A DNA stretch of 64,000 bases, taken from assembly GCA_009667805.1 (NCBI GenBank), contig CM019064.1:80144675-80208674 (forward strand), in the 5' to 3' direction. Made by a program: the position numbers and the translations under genes. Shown piece by piece: positions 20,280 to 34,500 of this stretch. The notes beneath the pieces are model-generated. The model was not told the DNA's origin, ran no database searches, and worked only from the letters and a program-made list of their open reading frames with translations. Numbering within the stretch: the first letter of the stretch is position 1; every line of letters starts with the position of its first letter. The DNA is from Leptobrachium leishanense. Lineage: Eukaryota > Chordata > Amphibia > Anura > Megophryidae.

Positions 20280-21702
20280 CTATAGTTACTTGCATTCTTA
20301 CCCCATGCATAACAGACAGGGGTCAAGTCCTAAAAATGTGGTAACTCCTGCTTCGCCAAATTCTCTCAGACCTGACATGCGTGTATATATGGAGTTTGGC
20401 AAAAGTGTGTAACCCTATAGGTTTTACCAGTGACAGGTATGAGCGAGCACCTGAATACAAGATTTAAATTGCATTGGACAGGGTTACCTCTGCAGAAATG
20501 GTGGAACTGCGTTCCTCAACGAAAAGTTCCATAACGCTTGGTCCAAGACTACTGACCCCCCCCCTCCCCCCCTTTATGCCAGGCTTTTCTTGTTTTGGTT
20601 TTTTCTTCCCAAACTGCTGATGCTGTATTTATGCAGGAAGCTGACCAGTGACATCACATCCCAGTCATGGCTGTCTGACATAAGCCATTCAGACATTAAC
20701 CAGCAGTGCCATCAAGAGGTCTCCTCTTTGGAGATAAAATATTGGTGCTAAAGTCAACTGCAGGAGATCTCATTCTATAGAAACGTACAGCTTGCCAGGC
20801 ATGGATGGCTAATATAGTGTAAGATGAAATTGCTTTTTCTTGACATAAATATATAATCCATCTTGATTTTATTACTTAGCTTGCGGCACACGCAAAGGGT
20901 TAAGTGGTTATTATAGATCACATCCACATAGCTAGTGGCTTCAGTCTAAAAATAGATCTAACATCACTACTGCAATATGCATCTGACATGTTAAACGAGT
21001 GTCTTGCTGCCATAGCAACAGATGGCATTATTCCAAGCCGAAAGCTAACAAAGGTTTTCTACATCTGTTAAATATACCTGTAATGGTACAATAAATTTTC
21101 CATGATTCAGGGAAGACTGTCAATACAGATATTATGTCCACTGTTGTGTTGGAACACCTAAAATATACAAGAACATTTCAGTTGGCCGCATCACTTTAGT
21201 GAAGTCTCTGGAGATGGTGGCTATTCCATGGTTCTTTAAATGACTACAACCAATTGGAGCCATTGTCTATTTTGTAGCTTGGGGCACAGATCAACTCCAG
21301 CCTTTTTTTTTTTTTTTTAGATGTTGCTGAACTACTTCCATAATTCTCAATTTCTAATACTGATTTGGAGCAGTTTGAGGTTATGGATTTATTGGTTTGC
21401 AGCAGTTATACATAAAATATGGGGGGCTGGCAAAATTAGAAAAGGGGATTTGGCACAAAACAGGGGGTGCCATTCCTACAGAATTCCTAGATAAAAGATT
21501 ATCACCACCTAAGACACTGATTAATTTCTATTTGAATTCTGTAACTTGCCTTTAACGAGCAGCAAGCACTGAAGTTTCAAAGTGGGGCTAAGTGATCAAC
21601 GTGTAACTTCTTTGACACTGAGCTTGACATTGAATCTGTACTTGATACTTTTTGTGGAGGCATTAAACTCATCAGGTCCCCCTAACAGGTTAGGTTTGCA
21701 GA

Positions 21703-21830
21703 TATCTGAAGCACAGGTGATATGATTTGCTGCTCAGTGATTGCAGGATTCAGTCTGTATTTCCCCAACGCGATCTGCAAAACCTGGTCTGTTGGTTGTA
21801 GCAGGATAGCGTTGAAAACCTGATCTAGTC
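21703..21830 (-). mobile_element. Fragment of an hAT-like MITE (59220-59395 family)
   Basis: It shares GAAGCACAGGTGATATGATTTGCTGCTCAGTGATTGCAGGAT with 16516-16615, then TTTCCCCAACGCGATCTGCAAAACCTGG, which is the inverse of part of 59220-59330. Truncated at both ends. Confidence 0.5.
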
Positions 21831-21926
21831 AAATAGAGCATGGCTAAGACTGCCTCTTTCGAAAGGGAAGCTTGCAGGTTTAATGTGAAATGTGATCTTC
21901 GGTCGGTGTCTGCATGCATTTAATTA

Positions 21927-22353
21927 GGCTAGGGTCAGACGAACGCATTTTTCACGTTGTCCGTGAAAAAGTGCGTTCGAACGAATGGACGTATTTTTTC
22001 ACGGAATACGCGAGAGCGGTCATACGATGCGCATTTTCGTCTGCGATTTTGTACGGATCATCAATAAAACCCTTTTTGCGTCTGGACGTTATGTTAGCCG
22101 GACGTGTGCAGCGTCTGACGTCTCCCAATCACGCAAACAAGCCGCTATGCGGCCGCAGCGCACTCTGTACGTCAGTAGTAGCGGTTTGATGTTCTCGAAA
22201 AAATGCGTTCGTTGGCTTCTTGCGTTGCACGGACAACCTTTCGTGTGGCCGTTCGTCGTATGTTCCCCGGCATTGGACGTCATTTGCTGCTAGCACAGCC
22301 GTGATTTCGTGCGGCTAAACGCACATGAAAAATGCGTTCGTCTGACCCTAGCC
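21927..22353. mobile_element. PIF/Harbinger-like MITE H3 (subfamily I)
   Basis: This 427-bp copy with GGCTAGGGTCAGACGAACGC ends has TTA on the left and TAA on the right. It is close in sequence to H1. Region 22354-22984 beyond it contains no recognised feature except a C13 tract near 22554. Confidence 0.87.
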
Positions 22354-22984
22354 TAAGTCCAACGATTAGAGGAAGTATCTATATAAAATTTTCACTTTTC
22401 TTTACCAAAAAATAAAATCTGCCCAATTTTCAAAGACCTCAAGCAGTAAACCTTGCACTCAATACAAACAACTTCCTGAATCCATGTCAGTGGGTCATTA
22501 TAAACCTATCAGGTATGTGGCTTGAGAAAACTGTCCTGCCTGAAGGCTCTTTCACCCCCCCCCCCCCTTGGGACAGCAAAACTTTGACAAGCAAGAACTC
22601 TGTGTCAAAATTCTACTCAATTCAAACTCAAGGCAGTAATTCTGTTAAATGAGCCAAACTTGTTTTGGACTTGACGCGGTGCACTTTACTCATTTGCTTT
22701 TTCCATTCGTAATTCGGTGCATTTCACAGCAGCCTCCAATACCCGCCACCCGAATAATCCGTGCTGGGCGCGTCTTAACATCTACCCTGCTTGCTGGCAT
22801 TAAACGCTATTCCTGGGACATCTATACCACATGTGGTTAGAACGTCCTGATGTTTACATGTACAGCCACCTAGGAAATGAGACGCTGCACTCGGCCGAGC
22901 TTGGAAAAGAATCGGCAAATTCCTTCTAGTTGGGCATTGGTTTGTTTTTAATATGAGAAGTAATTTCAGGACCAAAAAAACCAA

Positions 22985-25421
22985 ACCACATCTGTAGCAC
23001 AATAGAGTAACAATGCCTCGTACATTTATTGGTGTGGTGGTTGACTTAACACTTTATTTTAGAAATGCCAAGAAGCATTGAATTTTACAGGCACAAAAAT
23101 CCTTGCTCAGAAGAGCTTACAATCTTTCATGGGAGGAGCAGGGCACTGGGCTAGTGACGTCACCCAAACTGCATAGTGCACTGACGGCCAGGATTCAACT
23201 GCAGGTTGTAGATCCATAAATCATTTCTACTAAATACAGTGTATTGCTTTTGTGCCGTCCCCTTAGATCCTAACATTACCCATTTCATGTTGTGGGTGGG
23301 CCTATATGCCACAGCCCCCCCCCCCCTACTCTTCTGGTCTACATTGTGTGCACATTGATTGCATCATTGGCAGCCACAGGATCACATCACTATCGGCACG
23401 CCAAAGGCCAGCTTCAGCACCAGCGGGGTGAGCTATGCTGCCCCATGGCAACAAGTGGTTAAGCAACTGTTCTGTCACGTTTTTAAGTATCATGATCCGT
23501 GACCGTTACGCCTTGTATAATACGCCATTCTCATGGAACCCTGCAATAGTATTGTACAAAGGGGACAGAAGCTAAAAACAGCCACGAGAATTGGAGTGTT
23601 GGTGTAATGTCCTAGAAGTATATCCTAACTTTTACTATCCTAGTGGGAGCAAGATACAGACTGCAGTTCTCATTGACCGTAGAATTTTTCTGAGTTGTAT
23701 TTGCTTTTGAAGGTGCTGCTGTTTACATCTTGACAATTTGTCACTGAGAAGATTATCCTCTACCTCTTATTGGCCAGATGCTACGTGATCTTTGTTACTC
23801 TTTCCCGGCCGATTAACTAGACAGTTTGACACACAGTATGCTGATGGGTTGAAATGGTATTTTTCATGGTCACTGAAGAATTCCGGTCTAAACAAAACCT
23901 CCACTTGGACTCTAACAGCACCTTGAAGGCAAAATTAACAAGTGTCCTTCACAAATTTCTTTTACAGCAACAGTACAGGTTCATTTTTATATTCAAAGTG
24001 CTCATTAGGATATTAACACCCCCCCCCCCCCTCCAACCACATGGGGTCATAAATACTTGGTTATTCTAAACTAGGAGACTTGTGCTCCAGTGATGGAAAC
24101 CTGTCCTAATACTAAAGGATTCTTTAAGCAAAAGTGTGTGCGTTGAAACAGAACATAGGAGTTGTGTTGACTCTTCGACCAGTAAACGTCACACTAATAC
24201 TTGCCTTGCAAGTCACTGGTAGACGGTTGGGGTGGGTCTGCGAGCACTCCCTAATGTAACTGCACATCCAGATAACATTACACAGGGCATTTTAAGAGCT
24301 ACTGTACTGGGTGACTCAGTTGCCTGAGTGAGGTAAGGGTTAATCTTGAGTCAGCTTGGTATGCAGCGGCAGAAATACGTGTGACTATAAAGTGTATTTT
24401 AGCTTAGCAAAGGGACACATGAAGCCTAAAGACAGAACGGAGCCTGTGCAGGAGGAAAACTAGAACGGTGCCAGGTCTGTTCTGCCATCCAAAAACACAT
24501 GCAACAGAAAAAAGCCATAACAACCATACTTATACTAGAATTTTTATATAAAACTTTTCACTGTAGACTTAGGTATTGCTTAGAATCTCAGCATCAACTA
24601 CTTGTCTGGAGACAATATGGCACAACATGTGCAACACATTAGGGTTTTGGATGTAGATGCCTTGTCCATGTATGTGAGGTCCGTAGTATCCCTTTTGAAT
24701 TCTTTTTGACAGTCCATGGGATTTGGTAGTGCAGTTTTAAAACTGTATTTGGGCACAATATGGTGCACTGGGTTTGCGTCGAGTTTCTTTTCAAGTATTT
24801 AGCTTGGATTCTTTTTTAGCATAAGTGCATGTAGGAAGTTGGACGGGCTCTACTCCACACCCATCACCATCATCTGGAAACTATCCCCTTACCAGAAAAC
24901 AAAACTCTTATGCACAGCCCCCTCCCTTGCGGAGCAGATATTACAATGTATCTCATTGGGCAGAATTGTGGTTCTTGCTACTTGCCAAGATGAAGGATAA
25001 CTAAAAGCCACTCCGTAGCTTGCAATCTCCAGCTTTGCTGCAATGACCTGGTACCCAAATCTCCAACAGTTACTGCCATAGCTGAAGGTCTCTAGAGGAG
25101 AAATCCTAACACCGTACAAAATCCCCTCAATATTGGGACCGGCTCCAATGGCTAAATGACATCAAACCTGAAAATTCTTCCCAAGAAATGACAAATGTTT
25201 GACTATCATGTGACATGTAACATTTCTGCAAAGACCACCATGCCTCAGGCTCGACTTGGAAATATTAGAATGGTATAAAAACAGCACCCAAGGAGGTCTG
25301 GTGCACATGGGGAAAGTCCAGGCGTTTTAAAGTTTGTTCTGAAGTGGTCATTTGCGATGCTGGAGTGGTGCCTTTCTGGGAACGTGTATGGAGGGCATAC
25401 AGATCTAGCCTTTAACATGCC
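22985..25421 (-). other. slc43a2: Probable 3'UTR of slc43a2
   Basis: The 2.4 kb after the stop codon contain no other gene and no transposon that I recognise, unlike the flanks. AATAAA signals occur on the minus strand at 23053-23058 and 23025-23030. GT/T-rich text follows the second (22960-22995), which is typical just past a cleavage site. The extent is inferred; transcript data would be needed for the exact end. Confidence 0.55.
23025..23058 (-). terminator. slc43a2: Tandem polyadenylation signals, candidate
   Basis: Two canonical AATAAA hexamers on the minus strand are 28 bp apart and followed by a GTGG/TTTTTTTGG-rich stretch. They are the last canonical pair before the MITE-rich intergenic DNA. 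Confidence 0.5.
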
Positions 25422-25583
25422 TTAGACAAAGGCTTCATGATCAGGAGTTCCATTGATTTTCATGTACAACTTCGAGTCCTCAATCTTCTGTTTCCTCTGT
25501 CGCTCCAGATTGTGCTTAAAAAATATGAGGTAGAGTGGAAGGCAAAACCCTAGCATGCTTACTCCCAGCAGCCCGACGTTTAC
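25422..25583 (-). CDS. slc43a2: slc43a2 last coding exon
   Basis: The coding part of 162 bp encodes the last span ([20 protein letters not shown]), a charged cytoplasmic tail and the end [10 protein letters not shown], followed by TAA at 25424-25422. The C-terminal AFV agrees with LAT4 rather than its paralogues. The 3'UTR continues to the left. Confidence 0.94.
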   Translation of the reverse strand, partial: VNVGLLGVSMLGFCLPLYLIFFKHNLERQRKQKIEDSKLYMKINGTPDHEAFV

Positions 25584-28500
25584 CTGCCAAGACAAATGCG
25601 TCCATTAGAATTATGTATTTTCTGCATTGAAAACAAACCTGCAGATTTGCATGCTGGTTCTGCTACTTACCCAGAGTGGATCGCCTTCCAAAGGACCCAT
25701 CATGGCCAAGAAGAGAGGCTGTTGTAATAGTGCAAATAGGGCGCTAATAAGAGACTGCAGTCCTGTCAGACTTCCAAAATGTGTCGAAGGATACCTGGAG
25801 AAGAGAAACCATTTCTAGTACTGAACGGCGTGCCAGCTGATCTGAGGTTTAGCAAGTGCTTATGATACTTTAATATGGTTTCAACCACTAACCTGACAAC
25901 TGCCAGCTTTGGTTTGCTTGCGGCTTGGCATTACAGTACATTTAACAGCTCCTATACCCTGTATGACTCCCTAATGCCATTTTTGCAGCATATTTGACAT
26001 CAGGCTCTGAGCGGTTATTGGGACTTTGCATTTACATAGTCACTGAGACTTAAATTGCATATTTACCCTGATGCTGCATTGCAGAGGGAGCGATCCATTG
26101 CCCCCCCCTCACAGCATGCCGTAGAACACTTGAAACATTCCCCCCCCTTAAACTAGACTTAATCTAGTCATCAATATACTCCCACATTAATGACTTTACT
26201 TATTGGTTACTTACACAGCAGCATAGAGTCCTCCCACTGCAGAATGGATGAAACCTCTAACAATTGTGTGCAAAATAAACGAAAGGATCTGGAAGACAAA
26301 TCAAAGTTTTTTTTTTTTTCTAAATATATTAAAGAAACCGCTTTGAAAGTGTTATCCATTGCGAGGCTGATGGCCATTATAGTAAACTAAAGCCTGTTTT
26401 GTCCAGCATGGAACTATAGGGATAAGTGATTAAGTGGGCTGGATACTCCTGGTTTACGCAGCCACCCAGGTAGGCAATAGTGCGCAAAACTGCTTGTGTA
26501 TATTGAAAGGCCCTGCAGAAACTGCTGGCATTATCCAGGAATATCTAATACTTGGCATTTTTCTCGCTACATACAAAAGACGGGCCAAGCTTCAATGAGG
26601 TCATTACAAGCCAGTTGTGCACGGATGACTAACCTTGTATAGATTTACATGGCCTGTGGGTTCTCATTTACAGTGTAAAAGTTACCCAGTAAATCCGATG
26701 TGGTTAATGGATGAATTTCACTCACCTGTAATTCCAAATTTGGAATGAGACAGGTAACTCCAAATCCAACCAGCAGGAAGTTGGTGAATGCAAAGGCGCG
26801 AGTTGCGTTTGTAATCTTCTGAATCTGACGGTCTCGCTTTTTCTTTTTCTTTCCGTTTCTGAGTTGTAGAGAGATGTGCCTTTTAATAAACCAGTCTGTT
26901 TGTAACATAGTGCATGTATCATACACGCATCAAATCGCCCAGACTGAAGAATGCGTTGCCACTTGTGCATAATCCCATTCCACCACCCCTCTTCCCAATT
27001 TACTTGTCTTTTTGCACTGTGGGGGGGGGAGAGAAATATTGTGATTTTAAGTTGCATTTAGTCTGGGATTTTGCAGCCAATCGCATTGGTCTTGCAGATC
27101 AATGTGATCTCATGCCTTAACTAGTTACTTGGTTCTAGTGTCCGGTACCTCCCATGATTCACCCTAGTGGTGACATCCATGCTGTCAAATGGGTGTACAA
27201 GTTTATCAAAGGGCTATCCTGTAGGACTGCTTACATGTCACTCCTCCCTGTGGCATAAAGTGAAAGGCCATGAAACTTGACAAGGAACTGCTAATGTTTC
27301 TCAAATGTGTTTAGAGCAATTCCTTGTCAAATGAGCCCACCTTCCATTGAGAAGTTTAAAGACCTATACTTCCGTCCGTGACACTTAGTGCATAATGTAA
27401 CATTCTGCCCTTTTAAAATGGGATTTGTTTGAAATGAAAATCTATTTCATGGTTTTCTAGAGTGATGTCTATATCCCAGCCTGAAGTCTCAACTGTTTGG
27501 CATTCTGTGCATGCACAATACTTTGACATTAATGTCCTGCTCACAAACGTTGCTGTACATGCATAGCACATACTGGAGTCTGTCACACCTAATATTTACA
27601 AAGCTAGTCCAAGCTAGATTAGGGATGTGTCTGATTTAATTACAGGGAGCCTGAGAACTAAGGACGGCTAAATGGCATAAGTCAGGAAATTAGCATTTTA
27701 CCCCAGTTGTTGGACTTGTTTTTAGCATATTCACTGTCCCATCTCCTGTGCAGTAACCGGCTGTAAACATTAGTGTTTTTCAATGTTTACCAAACTACAT
27801 TTAGTAGGTGCTGCGAGTTCCCCATCTTGCGCTGCAACCCCACTGTCTGCCATTCCCAAATACTATGGTGCCACAGCTGTCTGCCCGATCCCTGCATCCC
27901 ACCTACGAATTGTGCTATTCCTGCAAATAAAGTGGCAATGGCCTTCTGTTTCTGCCTCCAGTGACACACTGAATTGCCATAACAAACCATGCTAAAAGGA
28001 GCAATAGAGAGGTACATACTTCTCTGCCTCGTCGTCGTCTTCCTCGCCATCGTCGCACTCCTTCAGTTTCCAGTCCATGATGTAGCCAATAACTGGTGCC
28101 GTCAGCAAGCAGAGTAGTTGCAATACTCCAAAAATTGACGTATACAGACTGACTGCAGAGATGACATACAATGAATGATTAACAAAAAATAGTATTACAG
28201 CAACATTAAAATGTAACAAGTCTCTAATACTACTGATTTACATGATTTAAGTGGCGGGCATATTCAACAACTATGGTCTTTAACACAATGGATTTTGTTA
28301 ATAAGTTGGGTGTGGGCACAAAGGGTAGATTCAGTTTATTGGAAAACATGTAAATATAATGAATTTGTTCCATTACATCTTATATCATACTTCTGTTCCC
28401 CTCACAGACAATTGATACGTTCCTAGGTGTAGCATTTATATACAGAATACAGGGCTATATGGAGGGAAGTGTTTTGAGGCTGCAAATAAGTGCTATATAG

Positions 28501-31500
28501 AACAAAGCTGAGTGTTGGTTCATTTAAGTTCAGATGACTCGCATGTCCTCGACTTCTCTTTTAAGTTGTCTGGTTGCTGAGACTGCCAACACTGTCACAA
28601 CATTACAAACTTTTTTTTATGCATGTTTTGGGTACATATAGTCCTAGTCGTTTTTTGTTTTTCCAAACTAGGTTAAACACATTCTGCAGCCTGGCCTTTT
28701 GTCCTTTGATCACCTTTTTGTGTCAGTGCTTACCCGTATGCATCACTGAAGTCAGCATGTGAGAGCAAAGAAACAAATGAAACGGGATGAGTTAAGACAA
28801 GCAGTAAACAAACCACACCTGAGACAAATGCTTAGCCAGCAAACCACAAACATGGTAAACAGGTCCCTGCTTCCACTAGATGGGTACACTAGAATTTACA
28901 AAAGACATCTGGTATGATTGGCGTCTGCAAGTTCTTTAATTTTGAGGAGGTGAAACCTAAGATACAAAGTCAGCGTTGACATCATCCACTTGTATGACTG
29001 GATTTTATTCGTAACGAGGCGGCCGGTCAGGCATTTTTTGTTTTAAACACCTCAATGTTTGACTCTACTGCCATATGTTGGCCTACAATCCCCAGCATTC
29101 TCTGGGATAGATGTCCAGAGAGTCATGGGAGTTGTAGTTCCGCAACATCAGGGAGTGGGGCAGAGTTTGACATCCCTCATCCCTGTTCTATGGACTAGCA
29201 TGAATACTAGTGATCACTGGTGCTATTGGTACCAAGCTTATATGTACAGTGGGCAAAACTGACTCGGATCAAACTGTCACTTGTCATAGGGTCCACTGAG
29301 AAGTTGGAGCATGTAACCGCCATCTTTGCATCCCCTTTTGGTGACAGGTATTTTAAAGTAGTGTCTATTCACTTGCCATGATATGGTGCATTGCTAAAAG
29401 TGGTCTAGTGCCATGGAGTATAACCACTTTTCCTTTTTAAAAGTGGTGTATATATTCGTTTAGCGCATCGCTTTTAAGCTCTTGAGGGACATTCATGGTT
29501 GTGTGAACATGGACTCCATACGGAGTATAAACGGTCGGTAATTATTTTTAGGCCTCAAACTCTTGTAACATGCGACTCTTCAAAGAATCTGCAAGGCAGA
29601 CCAGCACAGTAAATGCTTGCATGTCAGAGGATGAGGGTGAAACCTGTGACCCTGGTGAGATGTTATCAGACTCAGGAATGTACACGCTCTAGACATCAAT
29701 GACTGGCAAAGATTATTCCTGTAAAACTTCAAACTTCTCCATGTGAAGGTTGTTGCCAGTTTGTTTTTACACCTTTTCAGGTTCACTCCTATCATGCAAA
29801 GTCTGTTAAATACAGGGATAGCGGGTGGCGTTGATGCTAGCATGGCTCTTTTGGCAGGGTTAAGAATACAATTCTCAGTGATTTGGTGCTTGGGCTGGTC
29901 TTTTCAACAGGCTCTGCACACTGACAGGTCCAGTAGCAATGTAAGTGTCCTTGGGCAAGACAACGGTACAGACTCACCACCCAGCACATACTTGAAAAAG
30001 AGAGAAGTCTCAATGTATCCTTCCTGGTAAAATCCTCTCAAAAAATAAATAAAATGCACGACCGCATAGTCTGTTGGAGATTGGGTCGCAGGCACACGCA
30101 TGCGTCCCACAAATCAGAAATGATGCACACCTGCCAGTGCTTTTATCTTCCATGTGTCCCATTTCCTGCATCTTGGTTCGGGATAAATCCCTTTCTGGAG
30201 TGGTGTCACCCCCCCCCCCCCATGGATTTTTCTCACGTTAAGGCTGTAATCTTGCCCTGATTCGTGGATTACCCTTTATTCCAAAACTACCCTGGCCTTT
30301 ATACACTCGACATAAATGACTCATTGTTTTAAGCAATTGGCCTTAAACACAATTTAGAGAGACCACTGCTTACAAGTTCCGTAGCGCTGTACAATGAGTG
30401 AGACAGAACAAATATACATACAAGTTAAACACAGAACAGATCCTGCTCGAGCTTACAATCTAAGGCTGGGGTCAGACGAGCGTAGTGTTCACGTCCATGA
30501 TTGCGCCTAAAAGTACGTCCGTGACAGCATGACCGCCCATTGGAGCCTGACACACGAAGTACGTCCGCACTGAACTGCAGACGCACAACGGCCGCGGCCC
30601 ACGGACGCAAGAACGTACAACCCCTAGAACGGCCGCACAAAGTGCACTGCGTCCGCAACATCCGCATAGCTTTGTGTGTGAGTGATGGAACGTGGTCAGA
30701 CGGACTGCATTTATACGTCCAGCATTTTTCACGGACAAAATGGTTTTGCTTTTTATTTTTCCCGCCTACATCCGTCAAAATATACATCAGTGAATAAACG
30801 GACTGTGTGGCCACTACTGCGTCTTCCGTATTGACGTACGTCCGTGTGCACGGACGTACAGTCCGTAGAAATCACGCTCGTCTGACCCTAGCCTAAGGGT
30901 GACTCACTAGGTGAGGGTAAGTGGAGAACCTGAAGTAGAGGGATGCATGTGGGAAGGTGCAAGAAATGAACGATGGAGTGAGCTGATAGACTTCTCTAAA
31001 TGTAATGTCTTCACATGAGGCTTAAGGTAGTATATTAGACATGGGTATATCAGCTTATACACAGCATTGTGGAACTAGCCCAATAAATGTTTTTTTTTTG
31101 TTTGCTGTGCACATGTAACTCTGGAAATATTCAGTCTTCTGCTTTTCTCACGTGAGCAGATAGTAATTTTTTTTCGCGTGCCTCTACAGTACATTGTTCC
31201 TGATAAAGCCGGTTCAGACTGGATTGGCCACATTGAACGTCTGCCACAGACAATTTTGCAATTCTGGATGATCATATTGGATGTGAGTAGCTGAGTCACT
31301 CAGTAAAGGGAAACTGAACACCAGGAGGCGCTGCGGAGCCAGGAAAATTGCACAGAATATCTCTACAGTGCAGGGATCTCCCAAAACATGACCCTGGGCA
31401 ATAGTCACATAACCACGCAGCCTATTGTCAATCATCATCAGGCACGCAACATAACGGCTTAACAAATTCTTTGTTTTAGAATCTTAATATGCATTGACAG

Positions 31501-34500
31501 TCAAACAAAATGGGACCTGCCCATGTCCTGAATAAGGTTAATGATGGCTAGCAGCTTGTCCCTGATGTTATAATACAGACAGCTTTTCATTGGATCTCAG
31601 ACAGATTTGAAGGGGCTTGTGTGGGTGTAGAACTTCAAAAGATTCCTTCATCTCTCCATATTTCCATTTACAAGACCACAATCTATACCGGCGCCGTTCT
31701 AGCCTATGGAGTTGCTAAATCCAACTTGTGTTTCTCCCAGGTTGGAATACAGCCCCAGATCTGCTATTCCAACTTTTCAGCAAATTTGCCTTATGGTATG
31801 CATTTGTGGCTCAGGACGGGTGTATTACCAGCTATATACTTTGGATTAACTCATTTATTTTGAGATCTTGCCAACATCTCCCATACAATGTAGCTCGCGG
31901 TTCAGCTCGAGCCTGTATTCTATGAAGACTGGATCTCCAAGCCTGGTGTAGTTTGCCTTTTTCCAAGAAAAAAAAAAATCAAACTTAAAACGCCAAGGTG
32001 GCCCTTTTTACCTCTAATCCCAAAGTGCGGGTGGTGCGATCCAGTGTTATTCTGCCATCCCTCATGAGTTGACAGCTCAAGGCACTGTCACACTTGGCTC
32101 CATGTAGTCTTGTGTAGTCAAGGAGCCGACTGGAGATCTAAAAAGGCTTCAACTAACAGTGTCTAAACTTTGTAAAGTCCTTCATATATCAAACTAATGT
32201 AAGAAAGGGCACAAAGTGTAGGATATTTAATTTACAGCCAGTTACTTGGGTGGAAAGGAAGACCACATTTCAACTTTTCTGTGTTTAATGATACGTTCTA
32301 TAAAGGAGTATAGATTTCTCATTGTATTGGAGCCATTTAAGGATCAGCGCAATTACCCCAAGCCATTTGCTGGAAGGTCGCCATTCTGCAGACCCTGGTG
32401 TTAATAGATTTTGCATCCGGTATATACGTAAAGACTCTCGTAAAACAACTTCCAGAGTCGGGCTAGGTTTCAAATCAGGGGTAAACTCCGTTCAAGTAAA
32501 GGAAGTCCATACTTCATTGCTATGGTAGGTTTATCGGCACTAGTTACCCCAATGCCCAACATGGACTCTAGCCCTTTGGCTGTAGTTTCTCAGATCGTCT
32601 TACATTTACACAACTTGGAATATGGCCCTTTATTGCTAGCAATCACTGACAGCTTTGTTAAAAGCTTCTCGCACACGGCATGGTTTCAGTGCTTCATTTC
32701 AGATGTTAATTAACTAAAGCAGTGACTCTTGAAGTGTGTGGGTGACTGGCACCAAAATTAGTGCCTACAGTGTGAACATGTCTTACCAGAATTCATGTCT
32801 CCTTCAACTAGAAACTCCAAGATGTTGTTCATGGCTCCCATGTAGAAAATAAGACGCAGCTGAGTGACACACATGGTGATGAGACTCAACATCAGGATTG
32901 GACTCAACACGCTCTTCATGAAGGATGGAGTTGCTAAGAAACAAAAGGACATGTGGTTAAATCTAAACCATGACTATTGGTGTACAGATTACTAGTCTCA
33001 GCAATGCAGAGGTTTGATTCAGACTTAATCCTAATCCAGTGAAATCGCAGAAACATGACCACAGATGGCGACGTTCATCCACTGGAATGTCAGTGGTCCT
33101 AAAGGTGTGCCTCAGTCTAAAGTGCAATGGCACAAAGAGACCCCATTCCAACCCTGCCATTAAATGGTAGTACCACTATTTTAACTCTGCAAGCTCTGGA
33201 GCTATAAGAGTAAGAACAAGCCCCGTCTTGGTAGTTCAGGTCTATATATCAATACCAAATCCTGGTGCTTCTGCAAAATCACTCGGCACTAAATTATCCA
33301 AAAAACCCTTAACTCTAATCGCATAATGCAGAGGGTGGTGCGATACACTATTAAAACTGCCTACAGGAAAAGGAACAGTGGAACATGGTTTCCAGGGTCC
33401 CTCTGTACGTGGCTCCGTGTAGATCGTAGTGTGAACAGCTCCCTGATCTTACAGGTCGAAGATTCGGACCTGCTGTATGAGTCTAAACAGGAAGTCGCTA
33501 AGGGTTATTGGCTTGTGGCAATATTTTCCCTTGGCAGCTCCCTGATACTAGCAAAGTCAGGACAGTAACTAAATGAGGGTTAATGTCACAAAGTGGGTAG
33601 CCAATCGGACAACCTTCTGATCCCATGAATCTCAGGCTTAAGGATGAAATGTCAAGGCATAACGTAGTACTTAAGCATTTGGGTTGTGATGGCTGCATTA
33701 GAAACACTCACTGGAGTGAGCAGAAAGTAGCCTATAAATCTCCACGGTAACCACTTGGAGCAGAGTCTGTGACTTTGCTGATATTGCTAGCATCCATAAC
33801 TAAAATGCAGTCTTAACCTGTCACTTTGCATAGTAACATACTGGATCTACCCACCAAGGATTGTTCTTGGTATATACCTGCATTGTCTGCTTGACATTTC
33901 ACCTCCAGGTCAACAGTGGAGAGACACAGCTTGTTACCATCCTGCAGGGTTGTAAGGTCTTTGGGGTTCTTCATAGAGCCTCCAACACTAAGCCGTCGCC
34001 CCACCGTTGTCACTTGCTTGTAGAACTGCTTCCCTGTGATTTTGTGGTCAAATCCGAGCCAGCTGAACTTAATCTTTACACTAGGGAAAGGCAAGGTGAG
34101 ATTTGTCAGTAATGTAAGATTGCTCTGGTGTCAGAGCAAAGGATTAGAAGCTATATGAATAACCTACGTGTAATCCATGTCCTCTGGGCCAGGGAAGGGT
34201 TCCAGCGGCCAGTTGAAAAAGCAGTTAAAAAAGACAAATATGGAACACACAGCCCAGACTATTAAAATGGTTATAAAACTCACGTGGAGATCATAAATGA
34301 CCTAAAAGGAAAGAAAAAAAACAGTAAATGTATTTACAACTAAGTTGCATTCATGGACGCGTCAAATCATTGCGTGTATTATTCCATTCAAGAAATCTAA
34401 ACATCTTGGCTTTCAGCCAATAACCCTGGCGTCCGTCCGTTGGCCATGGAAACAAAATGTTCTAGCAAGTTAATAAAGAGAACAAGCTGTATTCTAGTAC

